A stretch of 64,000 nt of DNA, from positions 62,001-126,000 of the forward strand of contig QJNS01000127.1 in NCBI GenBank assembly GCA_004154925.1, written 5' to 3'. The stretch comes from Monosporascus cannonballus (Eukaryota > Ascomycota > Sordariomycetes > Xylariales). Position 1 is the first letter of the stretch; every line of letters begins with the position of its first letter. Shown piece by piece: positions 1 through 12,240 of this stretch. The notes under the pieces are model-generated. The model was not told the origin of the DNA, did not search any database, and was given only the letters and a program-made list of their open reading frames with translations. The position numbers were made by a program, and so were the translations under genes.

Positions 1-1350
1 ATTCGAGTAATGCCTTTCGATATATATTAGAAAATCTAAGAATAAAATAATAATTTCTTAAAGAACTAAAAAATAAACAAAATGCAAATTTTAAAACAAT
101 ATCAAAAACATTTGATACGAAAAATATATAAATATCAGTTATACGGATATCCAGCAATTTACAAAATTTTAAAACGGCTTTAATATATATATTCCTTTTT
201 TAAAATAAAATTAACGGTATAACAAATTATACTGTAATATAATATTTATACTAAAATAAAGATTCGACGATATAAACTATACGAAAAATTATCATTATTA
301 TTAATTATAAAGTAACCATAATATTTATTTATATTTAACTTTATTCTTAAATTTCTCATATCACAAAATCTAGTTATAAAAATATATTACGATAATATTT
401 TCGTAATTATTAATCAATTTACGAAATTTTTTTATTTTTTACAATATTACTAAAATATAAACGCCAAATAAATAGCATATATTTGTTTCAGAAATATTTT
501 TAATATATACGGATTATTATTAAAAATATGTTAAATAAAAAATCGATATTCGTATTTAAAATTTAATAAAACGTAATAATATAAATCGGTTTAAATTATA
601 AATTATTTAACGTATTTAAATTTTCAATAAATAAATAAATAAATAAATAAAACGTACAAATTAAAATTTAAACATTTTTTCCGATATTGTATTCATTACG
701 AATAAAATAATTAAATTAAAAAATTATTAATCGTATAATTAGTTTATAATACTAATTATTACGAAAATATTAAAATAATATTAGCAAATACAGATTTCAA
801 TTTTATTTTAAAAGTTTACAAAAAGGTATATAACGACGGCCCAATTAATATCAAAACAATTTTTATATTATAATAATTATGATAGCTATATTAAAAAATC
901 AAAACGGAACTGGAATTCGTATAAAATCAAATAAATAAATATTATAAACAAAAAAGATTAAAAAAACTAACTTTCGAAAAAAAGAAAATAGTTTTTTTTG
1001 TTATTAAAAATATTTAAATAAAACAACTTAACAAATAACCTCGATTTTAAGTATATCGGTCTATATAAAATTATCAAAAAAATCTTAGAAAATAATTACT
1101 AATTAGAATTTCCACTAAAAATCGAATTCCATTTAATTTTTTATATTTCTTTATTCGAATTAATAACAAATATGATTAAAGTACATACGGTACAAAACGA
1201 CGTAAAGGTAAAAATTAAATAAATATACGAAATAAAAAGACTTTTTGATATACGAAAACAGGACGGACTTATCTAATACCTAATTAAATAGAAAAAACAT
1301 TTAAATTTCGAAAATACTTGGAAACCTGCCAAAAACCTTATTAGCGTTTA
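1..1350 (+). pseudogene. Degraded pol: integrase core/C-terminus and chromodomain (copy A)
   Basis: No open frame survives, but integrase sequence aligns with copy B around 400-490, and a chromodomain can be read at about 1261-1350. The residues YLIK, then a stop where Trp is expected, then NFENTWKPAKNLIS match the chromodomain pattern YLVKWKGY..ENTWEP..NL. Stops fall at CAA/CAG- and TGG-type codons, as expected from C-to-T and G-to-A RIP changes. In the family the chromodomain is thought to guide integration toward heterochromatin; that role is known from relatives and is not shown here. Confidence 0.85.
626..650. repeat. (AAAT)n microsatellite
   Basis: A short run of about six tetranucleotide repeats lies inside the degraded integrase region of copy A. 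Copy B lacks the expansion at the matching place (about 8235-8250), so it probably grew after insertion. Confidence 0.7.
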
Positions 1351-1990
1351 ACGCCTATTAAAAAACTTTTATTAGCAACGCCAAGGTCGGCAGGGTTAAA
1401 AATCCCCCAATTGGTAAACGACCAATCGATAAAATCTAGGTTGGACTAGTTAAAAAAAATTACGGCCTTTGTCGATATGGCCTAAGCGGCCTTTAAGTCG
1501 GCCTATTTCTCTTAACGTTTCAACTTATCCAACTTCTTTAAGGACCAAAGCCCATAAGATAATATACGTACTATATGGTCGGCCCATAATTTCTTTTATT
1601 TTCGAAAACGGCGAACCTTGGCCTACGCCTCTTCCATTTTTTCCTCAGCCTTTTTAAATTCCGTTTCGACTTTAAAATAGTTGGAAACGAGCTTTTTAAA
1701 TTCAGAAATAAAAAGACCGTTAACGTTATAAAGGCCTTAATTTCGCGTTACGTATTTTTCGTACCGGGAAAAATCAGACGAAAAAGTATAATAAAACAAT
1801 AATCCGCATTGAATATAATAAAAATATACGAGCATATTTATAGTTCGAAAAATAATTAATTTAAGCAAATTATTTCGCTTTTTCGTTTTTTATTAATCAG
1901 TTTTTTAATACGACTTAATATAATGGTGGAAAAAAAAACTTACAGAAAAAAAAGAAATTTTCGGAGCGAACATTGTAAAAAAAAGGATCG

Positions 1991-2324
1991 TATTATAACT
2001 CGACGGATTGCGGCCTCGGGAAACGATCGCAGTAAAAAAATAATTAAGCCTTATAAGTTAAGTTACGTAATAGTTCGATAAAATCGATCGTAAAACCTAT
2101 AAAGCCATGCTTAACAAGATAAAAAAAGTAAGTATAAAACGTTTATTATTTCCATAATTTGGATAACTTTAACTTATAATATAATATCGTTACCCAAGGC
2201 ACCCTTAGTATTACGAGACGTAATATAATTACTGTATTTATTGCTCAGATTCCCACGATACACCTGCTAACATAAACCCGTACGACTAAGGTTTAATAGT
2301 TGGTTAAACCTCCTAGCCGTCACA
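1991..2324 (+). repeat. 3' LTR of copy A
   Basis: The 334-bp LTR begins with a RIP-altered form of the family start (TGTTATGACC is seen intact at 58366) and ends in CTAGCCGTCACA. It follows the A-rich tract at about 1974-1990. Its U3 resembles the LTR of copy C, with one full and one partial copy of C's 36-bp motif. The first half is RIP-mutated, while the last ~150 bp (from about 2185) keep normal composition. Confidence 0.85.
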
Positions 2325-3097
2325 AAGGTTAAATGTCTCTTACTTAAAAAGAAAGCCGGTACCTTCGGTAATGGCTTAGGCACCTAATCCTCAGCCTGGC
2401 GCCAATTATCCAAGCTAAGTATATGCTAGATTTTTACGATCCTTGCTCCGATCTAATAGCTATCTGAAACCCATTAATTTCAGCCGGCCCTTCGCCTCTC
2501 TTAGATATGGCCTAATAAGCTCTGTCGGGCCTCGTACACCTAAAAGCAAATCTCACGCGCCTTAAAGTTGGCGCCGTTCAAACGTCTAATAGGTTTGTAT
2601 CCCTTATAAGGGATTAAGGGGCAACCTTTATCGAACATTCTGGCCTTTATATTAACTTTAATAAGTTAGCAAACATTAAAAACCTAGGCGTTCTACAAGG
2701 TAGTCTTGCCAAAGGTTACCAGGGTTCGAAAGAGAGGCCTAAGGCATAAGTTCCTAAAATCAAGGTATAAGTGATAAGTTTACACTTTTTTGATTCCAAT
2801 TATTTCTTAACTAGTTTTACTTAATTTTCCTCCCTTATACTCTATTATTATACCCAACCACCTATCCTTATCAATTCATCTTACAGTTACTTACTTTCCA
2901 TACCCTTATTAGGATGCCTCGTATTAAACTGCGCAACCGTTCCATATGGTTGAGGCGGTTGCTAAAAGAGACCTAAGCGATCACATATATATCGGAGATG
3001 GCGAGTTAACTGTTACACACAGCCGAACTAAGCGTCCACAGGCATATATCGACCGCGCAAAGGATAATCGTTATTGTAACTGCTGCCAAAGCGATCT
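2325..3097. other. Gene-free stretch between copies A and B
   Basis: This is moderately AT-rich, mostly unmutated sequence without a recognisable gene. It resumes at 12058 on the far side of copy B, the two sides sharing the GATCT duplication. A 50-residue open stretch before the insertion (2946-3097) contains a Cys-Asn-Cys-Cys cluster. After virtual removal of copy B the frame continues only about ten codons to a stop. This may be a remnant of an older element or gene; I do not recognise it. Confidence 0.4.
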
Positions 3098-3473
3098 TGT
3101 TACGCCCCAACAAGCTTCGGCCTCAAGAAACGGTCAAACAAGGATCACACGGACCATTTCCGGAGTCACGTGACGGTGATCACTGCCAAGCCGGTGATCA
3201 TCAATGATTAGAGGTAATCCCAAATGATCATGATTACCACCAGCTGAGTGATTATAAGTAATCAAGCCAAGAAAAAGGAAGATATATATGCTTATTATTT
3301 CCATAATTTAGATAGCACCAGTTTGCAATATAATATCGTTACCTAAAACACCTTTGGTATTAAAAAACGTAATATAATTATTATATTTATTATTTAGATT
3401 TTTACGATATTCCTATTAATATAAACTTATACGATTAAGTTTTAATAATTTGTTAAATTTTAAGTTCGTTATA
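3098..3473 (+). repeat. 5' LTR of copy B
   Basis: The LTR starts TGTTACGCCCC and ends in a RIP-altered form of CGTCACA. Its U3 contains short dyads built on GGTGATC (about 3172-3205). The first ~220 bp are unmutated and the last ~140 bp are RIP-mutated, the reverse of the partner 3' LTR. The internal sequence following at 3474 (TGTTACAAATTTTTG) is shared with copies C and D and should contain the primer-binding site. Confidence 0.95.
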
Positions 3474-3539
3474 TGTTACAAATTTTTGTTTAATAATACC
3501 GTTAAACTTTGAATAATACCGATTAATATTATGTTTACT

Positions 3540-4660
3540 AGGAAATAGCCCGAATAGCTTATTTACCAGATTTTTAATTACCCGGATACTAAAATAAAAT
3601 CCGAAAAAGAAAAAAAAAGCTTCGCTTTTTTCGCGAAACTTTTTTTCGACGCCTGGATGCTATAAACGAACGTATCTTTCGGCTTAAAAAAGATAATAAT
3701 GATTTTATAACATCTTTTTAAACCGTCCATAAAAGATTTAAGAAAAAAGAAAAAACTTCGAAACCAGAAACCTTTTTTAAGCAAATTAAGTTATTTAGCT
3801 AAATTTTACCAAAAAACCAAAAAAAGTTTTTAAATTTTTTAGGCTAGAGCTTTTCGACGGAACTTTAATTAAATTCTAATTATTCTTAATTTAATAGCGA
3901 ATATACTTTGAGTATTTTCTTATTCGACTTATTACGCTTATTATATAAGTCGAATTTGCAATCGGACGATTTACCGGGAATACGGTTATTTAATTCGAAT
4001 TTATTATAAGAAAACATATTATTTTATTAATCGAAAAACGGAATCCAGAAATAATATAAAGTTATATTAATTACGAATAATTTAAATAAGTATTAACGAA
4101 AATTTTCGGAATAATAAATAATAAATAAAAACCAAAATATAAATTTAATAATTACGATAAAAAAGATTAATATCCAATTACGATAACATTTTGATTTAAT
4201 TAGCAGTTAAGCTGAATTAAAGACAAAAAATATTAATAACTAAGTTTTTCGACGGCCCTAAAAAATACAAAACTTTTTTTTAAATTCGATCGGCCCGATT
4301 ATTTATCGGATTATATCGTTATAATAATTAAGATTAATAATAGATAATACCTATGGCGTATTAAAGGAATTAAAAGAAAAAATAATAACAAATCTCGATA
4401 TATAACTAATACTAACGCTTTTCGACGTAATAATATTTCTTACGGCATAAAACCAGGACTTATAAAATTAAGAACTACTTATAAAAAAGATTAAAACCAA
4501 ATTAAGTGCTATAATTGTAACAAAATAAAACATAAGGTATTATAGTATAAAGTACTTAAGAAGCCCCGTTAAGATAATTGAAAACCTATACCCGAAGGAT
4601 AATCGAAAAAAAATCAAAAGGACGAAAACAAATTTATCAACATAATTCGGCCTAAATACG
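3540..4660 (+). pseudogene. Degraded gag of copy B
   Basis: This region aligns with the gag regions of copies C (58850-59335) and D (59830-60760). Near its end (about 4507-4555) a zinc knuckle is still readable: Cys-Tyr-Asn-Cys, four residues, His, four residues with the last Cys/Tyr position disrupted by RIP. CCHC knuckles in Gag bind the element RNA during particle assembly. Many stops make it non-functional. A 68-residue antisense open frame at 3578-3784 is a composition artefact. Confidence 0.8.
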
Positions 4661-4689
4661 TACCAGGTCCTTTATGGCAAAAGGTCCAA

Positions 4690-7600
4690 TAAGGACTATT
4701 ACAATAAGAAATCCGACGAAAAATGCAAAAAGCCCGAAAGCTAGCTTAATAAATATCGCGAACATAAAAAAAAGTATTATAAGGATAATTATGCAAATAT
4801 TAGAATTAGACAGAAAAGCTCTGTCTCGGAATTTCCAATCGATGTGGCAGAATATACGCTATATACTGTCAACGACGAAAATATCCCAATTACGAAAAAT
4901 AAAAATAGTATATTTACGAACGAATTACCTGCATGTATTACGAGAGATTTAATTTTTCGATCCGTACCGAAAATAACAAGGACGATAAGTAATAATATCG
5001 ACATTTTCGAACCATAGCTCCAAAAGATGTTCAGTAGCTAGCCGAAGCAAAAAGCTAGCCCGAAGAAAAATAATGCCCGTAAAAAAGCCTTTTCTGTTAC
5101 TATGGATAATATAACCACTAAATGGAAAAAAAAGTTAATCTAGCGTATAATAGAAAAATACTGCCAAAGAATTATTACGGATTTCCATTTTCAATTAGCA
5201 TTTATTACAGATTTCTAGGGAAAAAAAAGGCTATTAAGGAAAAAATACGTTAATTTATAAAAGATTTTTGGAACGATAATTAGGACGATATATAATGGGA
5301 TGTAATCGCAAACATAAAAGAACAATTTATTTATTAAGAAAAAAAACTGCAAAAAATAAGAACAATTAATACGACTTAAAGAAATAATATACCGGCAATA
5401 ACGACGAATATAACAGCTTAACGCGTTAAACGAAAAATTTAAATAAGATTTGACAAATTCGAATAAAAATTTAAAAAAAAGATTATCTATAAAAAAGCTG
5501 CAAAATAACGAAATCTAAAGAAATTAAAAGAAATTTCCGAAAAGGGTTTTAAACGCGACGATAAAAGCCGTTAATAACCTTATTATTTTAAAAATACAAA
5601 TCGGAACGTATTAATATATCGTAATAATAAATTACGGATTTCTAAATAAGAAATATATTATATTAAATATGGTTAATAAGTTTAAATTATTATAAAGATA
5701 TAAGTTAAAATCTTATATAACGACGGATACCGAAAATTAGGAATTAGTTTACGATAACGGAAAAGTTATATGCGAAATTAATTATTTCGAGATTTTTATT
5801 AAAGGACGATATTAAATAATCGATTTCGATATCATTTTATTTAAGAATTACGATATAATCTTAGGATTATTATAAATACGCTAATACGAAATTTTGATTA
5901 ACGAAAAATCTGGCTAGATAAAATTCGATTTAATTTTTTATTAATAAACCCCAAAAAATTAAGATCTTAATATTTAATTAAAGTTGGCGATAAATATAGG
6001 CATAAGGATATAATAGAAACCTTATTATCTAAAGAGATAAGATATAAGAAAGAAAATAGGTATTAAAAATACGACGTATTATTATTATTATTAAAGCGAA
6101 ATTAAAGTAACTAAATAATAATTTAAAATAATAACAGCAGTTTTAAAAATTAAAAATTCTAATTAATATGTTATTATAATATAATAGATATAAGCGGCTT
6201 TTTCAAAAGGAGCTCGATACGAAATTATAAAAATATAATAAATAAAATTACGAAATAATCCTTAAAAAAGAGTTTTCGATAAAGTTTTACTTTATTAATA
6301 ACTTTAACGAAAACGAATTACGTATTTTCAAAGAATACCTGGAAAATCGATTACAAAAAAATAGATTCGATTTTCGAAATTACAAGTAAAATACCGTATA
6401 TTCTTCGTATTAAAAAAAACAAAAAATTGCAACTTATAGTTAATTATCGATAATTAAACGGTACCATTATTAAAAATCGAATATTATTACTTTTGATAAC
6501 GGAAGTAAAGAACTAATTTTACGAAATTGAATGGTTTACAGTATTCAATTTTAAAAATAAATATAACCTTATTAAAATCAAAAAAATACGAATAAAAAAT
6601 AATTTTTAAAATAAAATATAAATTATATAAATATTTGGTTATATTAATAAGAGTTACAAACGTATTACGAATTTTTTAACGGATAATAAATTATGTATTA
6701 CGAAAATACCTTAATATTTTTATCGTTTATTATTTCGACGACATTTTTATTTTTTTTAAAAATAAAAAAACGTACACAAAATACGATAATAACGTTTTTT
6801 AATTTTTATAAAACGTAGGGTTATTTATTAATGTAAAAAAGAATTAGTTTTATAAACAAAAAATACAATATTTAAAATATATTATTACATTCAAATATAT
6901 TAAGATAAAATTTAAAAACAATTATTATAATTACAAAATAATAAATAGTAGTAATAGTTAAGGAGTTATAAATATTTCTTAAATTTGCTAATTATTACAG
7001 AAAATTTATTTAAAAATTTAGTAAAATAATTATACTTTTAATGAATGTTACGAAAAACAATTTAAATAAATACCAAATACGGAAAAAATATTTTAAGATA
7101 TTAAGGATGTAATTATTAATAAGCTAATATTAATTATATATAATTTAAATCGTTCCGTTAAATTTAAAATCGATATTTTGGATTACGTATTAAACGTAAT
7201 AATTAAATAACGAAATAATTAAGGTAAATTATATTTTATTTTATTTTTTTCGTATAAATTAAATAGAATCGAATTTAATTACGGTATTTTAAATAAGGAA
7301 TTTTTGGTTATTATTAAGGTATTTCGAAAATTTAGGTATTTCTTAAAGGGAAATTTATATTAAGTTAAAATTTATACGGATTATTAAAATTTACCGGATT
7401 TATTATTATTAAATAATTTATAAGACGATAATTAAAATATGTGGAAAGATTGGCGAATTTTAATTTCATTTATTATTTATTAAAAAGAATTAAAACATAA
7501 CAACATAAATACTTTAAATAAATAATCAAATTTCGAAAAACAGTTATTTAAAATTAGTTATATAATTTTCGATATTATTATAAAAATATTTACGTTTACA

Positions 7601-8985
7601 ACAAATTACGATAATTCAAGTAATATTTTTCAATATGCATTAAGAAATTTAATAATATAATAATAGTTTCCTAGAAAAGTAAAAAATAAATAAAATATAA
7701 ATTTTAAAAAATACTTAAAAAATTTAGTACAAAAAATAAACGAATATTAGTTATATAGATATCAAGGAATCTATAAAATTTTAAAACGGCTTTAACGTAT
7801 ATATTTTTTTCTTAGAATAAAATTAACAGTATAAAAACCTATATAACAATATAATATTTACGTTAGACCAAAAATTCGATAATATAAGTTATACGGAAAA
7901 TTACAATTATTATTAGTTATAAAGCGATTATAATATTTAATTATGTTTAATTTTATTAGTAAACTTTTTATATTAAACGATTTAATTACAAAAATATATT
8001 ACGATAATATTTTCGTAATTATTAACTGATTTCCGAAATTTTCTTATTTTTTATTATATCGTAAGGATATAAATACCGAATAAGTAATATGCATTTTTTA
8101 AACATATTTTCAATATATACCGATTACTTATAGATTTTATTTTAAAAAAAGATCAATATTTATATTTCAATTTTAATACGGCTTATTAACAAAAATCGGT
8201 TTAAATTATAAGTTATCCAGCGTATTTAGATTTTAAACGGATAAATAAATAAAATGGATAAATTAAATTTTAAAAATTTACTTACGATATTATATTAATT
8301 ACGAATAAAATAATTAAGTTAAAAAATTATTAATTGCATAATTAGCTTCTAATATTAGTTATTACGAAAACATTAAAATAATATTAATAAATATAAATTT
8401 TGATTTTATTTTAAAAGTTTATAAAAAAGTACGTAACGACGGTCTAATTAATGTTAAAATAGCTTTTATATTAAAATAATTACGATAATTATATTAAGAA
8501 ATAAAAATAAAATTAAAATTCGTACAAAACCAAATAAATAAGTATTATAACTAGAAAAAGTTAAAAAATTAATTTTAGAAAAACGGGAAATTATTTTTTT
8601 GATTACAAAAAATATTTAAATTAAACGACCTAATACACAATTCGATTTTAAATATATTGGTTTATATAAAATCGCTAAGAAAATCTTAAAAAATAATTAT
8701 TAATTAGAATTTTTATTAAAATTTAAATTTTATTTAATTTTTTATATTTCTGTATCCGAATTAATAACAAATATAATTAAAGTGCATACGGCATAGGATA
8801 ATATAGAAGTAAAAAACGAATAAATATATACGGTAAAAAAGATTTTCGATATACAAAAATAAAACGGATTTACCCAGTATCTAATTAAGTGGAAAAAGCA
8901 CCCGGATTTCGAGAATACCTAGAAACCTACCAAAAACCTTATTAGCGCCCAGTACCTGTTAAAAAATTTTACCAATAACAACGGA
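4690..8985 (+). pseudogene. Degraded pol of copy B (protease, RT, RNase H, integrase, chromodomain)
   Basis: Readable landmarks, in order. At about 5800-5960, a post-protease segment with YDIILGLL resembles the usual YDVILGMPWL. At 6390-6500, reverse-transcriptase residues FFVLKKNKKLQL and NYR.LNGT appear. The catalytic box reads YYFDDIFIF at 6728-6754, with both aspartates kept. Integrase follows at about 7600-8350, with the motif FVIIN.FPKFSYF near 8011-8050. The chromodomain is at 8870-8975 (YLIKWKKHPDFENT, then a stop in place of Trp). Stops and substitutions follow the RIP pattern throughout. Confidence 0.9.
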
Positions 8986-9356
8986 CGTATCCTAATTTAC
9001 AGTGGACCAATTAGTAGCCGAGATATCGGGCTAATCGGCCGCGGCTTGCGCTAACGTGGTAGCCGTAACGGCGGCCTTCAGTTATTTCTGTTCCTGACGT
9101 TTTTGTTTTTTTAATTCGTTTAACGACTAAAGCCCACGTTATAGTATGGTAACGCTTTTCAAATAAACCAGCGCCTTTTGTTTACGCAGGCGAATAAAAC
9201 GAGAAAAAGCTTTATTTATTTTTTTAATAACGACGTTAAGCCTTAAAGTGAAGCCGTTAAAGCTTTAGCAGTTATTTTTTCAGTAAATGTTTTTTCGCGT
9301 TTTAAATGTTAATATTCTTAACGAATATTTTGTAGAAAAAAATTAGTATACCGGTA
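8986..9356 (+). other. 3' non-coding region of copy B, left of the nested element
   Basis: Sequence between the chromodomain and the nested insertion; it continues at 11393. The equivalent segment in copy A is about 1350-1990. Composition is closer to normal than in pol. No gene is visible. Bases 9352-9356 (CGGTA) are the left copy of the nested element's target duplication. Confidence 0.6.
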
Positions 9357-9743
9357 TGTGACGGCTAGGCGGTTTAACCAACTATTAAACCTTAAGTCGA
9401 CGGGTTTATGTTGGCAGAAGTATCGTGGGAATCTGAGTAATGAACACAGTAATCATGTTACGTTTCGTAATGCCAAGGGTGCCTTGGGTAACGATGTTGT
9501 ATTACAAGCTAAAGCTATCTAAATTATGGAATTAATGAACGTATATATCCTTTTCCTTTAGCTGGATCATTACCAATAAGTTGGTAATCCGGCTTACTGG
9601 CTCACTACCAGTAAGTTGGTAATTCGGTTCACTGGCTTACTACCAGTGAATTGGTGATCTATTATGTAACCTGATCCACATAGTTTTTTTGGCCTTTTCC
9701 GTTACGACCGTTCCTAGAGGCCGTAGCTTGTCAGGTCGTAATA
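9357..9743 (-). repeat. 3' LTR of the nested element
   Basis: On the minus strand it begins with the RIP-altered family start and ends in CGTCACA (plus-strand TGTGACGG at 9357). It holds about 2.5 copies of a 35-bp unit (about 9577-9660) built around the dyad ACCAGT/ATTGGT. The polypurine tract lies just outside at about 9744-9758 in minus orientation. Confidence 0.93.
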
Positions 9744-11000
9744 CGATTTCCCTTTTCCTAAAATCTTGCCCTTAAGATTTCTTTTTTTCTGATAAGTTTT
9801 TTTTTATATTTTTATCATATTTTCCGGTATGTCCAAACGTTATTTTTGTAAATCCGAACAGTAATTTACCCTGGCTAATTTAATTAAATTCGAAAGTTTT
9901 AATATAATACCTTATTTTTTATATTTTATTCGGCAGCTTAATTACTAAATAATAAATAGGGTTTTTCGTTATAAGAAATATATCCGTCGAAGTCGTTCGT
10001 ATAACAGAATAAAAATCCTTATTTCCATAATTAATCGCTATATTATAAAATCGAAAAAATTTAAAAAAAAAAGCTAACGGCCGAAAGATTTTTATCCGAA
10101 ATCTTTACGCGTATTTTTTATATACGTTATTAATATTAATACCGTTAATTTTAATATACGAAATTTATTAATTATGCCCTTTAATTTTTAAATAATTTTA
10201 ATAATTTTATATAGTTGAAATTAAAATCTGTAATCAAGGTTTAAGCCTTAAAAAAGATGGACGTTATTAATTAAAATGTAATAAATTAAAGGTTTCTTTT
10301 CATAGATCTCGTAAATTAAAATATTATTATTTCAAACGGTTCTGCCGTTACTGGTAAAAGTTCTTTAATAGGTGCTCAGTGCTAATAAGATTTTTGGCGG
10401 GTGTTTAAATATTTTCGGAATTTGAGTATTTTTTTTATTCAATTAAATACTAAGTAAATCCGTTTTATTTTCGCATATTAAATTTTTTTTATTTCGTATA
10501 TTTATTTGTTTTTTATTTCCATATTATTTTGTATTATGTATACCTTAATTATATCTGTTATTAATTCGAATAAAAAAACATAAAAAATTAAATAAAGTTT
10601 AATTTTTAGTAAAAGTTTTAATTAATAATTATTTTTTGAAATTTTCTTAACGATTTTATATGGATCGATATATTTAATATCGAATTTTTTGTTAAATCGT
10701 TTTATTTAAATATTTTTTATAATAAGAAAAATTATTTTTCCTTTTTCGAAAGTTAATTTTTTTAACTTTTTTTAATTATAATATTTGCTTATTTAATTCC
10801 GTACAAATTTTAATTTTATTTTTATTTTTTTGGTATAACTATCGTAATTATTTTAACATAAGAATTATTTTAATATTAATTAAATCGTTATTACGTACTT
10901 CTTTATAAATTTTTAAAATAAAACCAAAATTTGCATTTATAAATATTATTTTAATACTTTCATAATAACTATTATTATTATTAAATAAAAACTTATAACG
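9744..11000 (-). pseudogene. Internal remnant of the nested element (integrase end, chromodomain, 3' region)
   Basis: Read on the minus strand, it matches copy B from about 8352 through the chromodomain and the 3' non-coding region. The chromodomain segment lies at about 10390-10480. The deletion joint lies near 10975-10985, in an AT-rich ATTTAATAAT stretch that could have allowed template switching. It is RIP-mutated. Confidence 0.8.
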
Positions 11001-11387
11001 TATAACGGCTAGGCAATTTAATTAATTATTAAACCTTAAGTCGACGGGTTTATATTAACAGAAGTATCGTAAGAATTTAAATAATAGATATAATAATCAT
11101 ATTACGTCTTGTAATGCCAAAGGTACCTTAAGTAACAATATTATATTGCAAGTTAACGCTATCTAAATTATGGAATTAATAAACGTATATATCCTTCTCC
11201 TTTAGCTGGATCACCACCAATAAGTTGGTGATCCGACTTACTGGCTCATTACCAGTAAGTTAGTGATCCGGCTCACTGGTTCACCACCAGTAAATTGGTG
11301 ATCCATCACGTGACCTGATCCACATAGTTTTCTTGGCCTTTTCCGTTACGACCGTTCCTGGAGGCCGTGGCTTGTTAGGTCGTAACA
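11001..11387 (-). repeat. 5' LTR of the nested element
   Basis: Same length and same 35-bp U3 repeat array as the partner at 9357-9743. Here the outer (right) half is unmutated and the inner half is RIP-mutated. An apparent 113-residue minus-strand open frame at 11281-11622 runs across the LTR edge into copy B and is not a gene. Confidence 0.93.
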
Positions 11388-11392
11388 CGGTA

Positions 11393-11676
11393 TTATCGTA
11401 GGATCGACCTTGATTTATATATTCCTTATACTTTAAAATATTTTTTATTATTTTATATCTTATGTTTTTCGAAAAATAATAAAAGCAAGGCATAATTTCG
11501 TACCCGAATTCGTTAAAGGTTTTTACGAAATTAACGTCACGAACGGTAGAAAAACGAAAAACGCAACGAATTTTAGAAATACGAAACGATATAATTAAAA
11601 ACAAAAAAAAGGTATTTACCAAACGAAAAAAAAGAAAAGAAATCTTAAGGACAAGATTTTTGGAAAAAAAAGATCA
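11393..11676 (+). other. 3' non-coding region of copy B with polypurine tract
   Basis: Continuation of the copy B 3' region after the nested element. It ends in the purine run GGAAAAAAAAGATCA (about 11662-11676) immediately before the 3' LTR, the expected place for the plus-strand primer. Confidence 0.7.
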
Positions 11677-12052
11677 TGTTACGACTTAACAAGCTTCGGC
11701 CTTAAGAAACGGTTAAACAAGAATTATACGGATTATTTCCGGATTTACATAATAGTAATTATTGCCGAACCGGTAATTATTAATAATTAAAAGTAATCCC
11801 AAATAATTATAATTATTACCAGCTGCGTAATTATAAGTAATTAAGCCAAGAAAAAGGAAAATATATACGCTTATTATTTTTATAGTTTAGATAATACCAG
11901 CTTGCAATATAATATCGTTACCTAAGATACCCTTGGTATTACGAGACGTAATACGATTACTGTATCTATTGCTCAGATTCCCACGATACCCCTGCCAATA
12001 TAAACCCGTACGACTAAGGTTTAATAGTTGGTTAAACCCCAAGCTCGTCACA
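11677..12052 (+). repeat. 3' LTR of copy B
   Basis: 376 bp, TGTTACGACTT to CTCGTCACA, followed by the GATCT duplication. The first half is heavily RIP-mutated relative to the 5' LTR, while the last ~120 bp are unmutated. Differences between the two LTRs are almost all C-to-T or G-to-A. Confidence 0.95.
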
Positions 12053-12240
12053 GATCTCGAAGATGCAAAAAAGAAGTCTGGCTAGACTCAGTGGTTTTTT
12101 TGCGAATTGCGGATACGTAAGTTATAGTTATCTTCCCCTAAAGAGTTGTTTTAAAGAGTTTTAGGTTATTTATTCCGATTATGCCTTTAACATAATTATT
12201 ATCACCTACTATATCGACAGCCACTAAATTGCATTAAGTT

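Larger units (their letters stand above)
1..2324 (+). mobile_element. Ty3/gypsy chromovirus copy A, 3' portion
   Basis: This is the 3' end of an LTR retrotransposon whose 5' part lies outside the window. Base 1 corresponds to about base 7613 of copy B (3098-12052), inside the integrase. The order is integrase, chromodomain, about 640 bp of 3' sequence, an A-rich polypurine tract and a 3' LTR at 1991-2324. The coding part is heavily RIP-mutated and cannot be expressed. The outer part of the LTR keeps normal composition. Family assignment rests on nucleotide similarity to copies B, C and D and on a readable chromodomain. Confidence 0.9.
9357..11387 (-). mobile_element. Nested, inverted deletion derivative of the same chromovirus family
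   Basis: Two 387-bp LTRs on the minus strand (9357-9743 and 11001-11387) enclose only 1257 bp. The element is flanked by CGGTA on both sides (9352-9356, 11388-11392), so it arrived by its own integration into copy B. Compared with B, the interior keeps about 20 bp after the 5' LTR, then jumps into integrase, losing roughly 4.9 kb of gag-pol. It would have needed proteins from a complete relative to move. Confidence 0.92.
3098..12052 (+). mobile_element. Ty3/gypsy chromovirus copy B, complete but RIP-dead, with nested insertion
   Basis: Both LTRs (3098-3473 and 11677-12052) are exactly 376 bp. The whole element is flanked by the direct repeat GATCT (3093-3097 and 12053-12057). The internal order is gag with CCHC knuckle, protease, reverse transcriptase, RNase H/integrase, chromodomain. 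This order (RT before integrase) and the chromodomain define a Ty3/gypsy chromovirus. A second element (9357-11387) sits inverted in the 3' non-coding part. All coding regions are destroyed by C-to-T/G-to-A changes. Confidence 0.95.

Noticed and set aside
1469..1657. 62-codon open frame in the 3' region of copy A
   Set aside because: It lies in retrotransposon non-coding sequence and has no counterpart frame in copy B or the nested element.
2690..2740. tRNA-like GGGTTCGAAA T-loop
   Set aside because: No consistent acceptor stem, D-arm or anticodon arm could be drawn around it.
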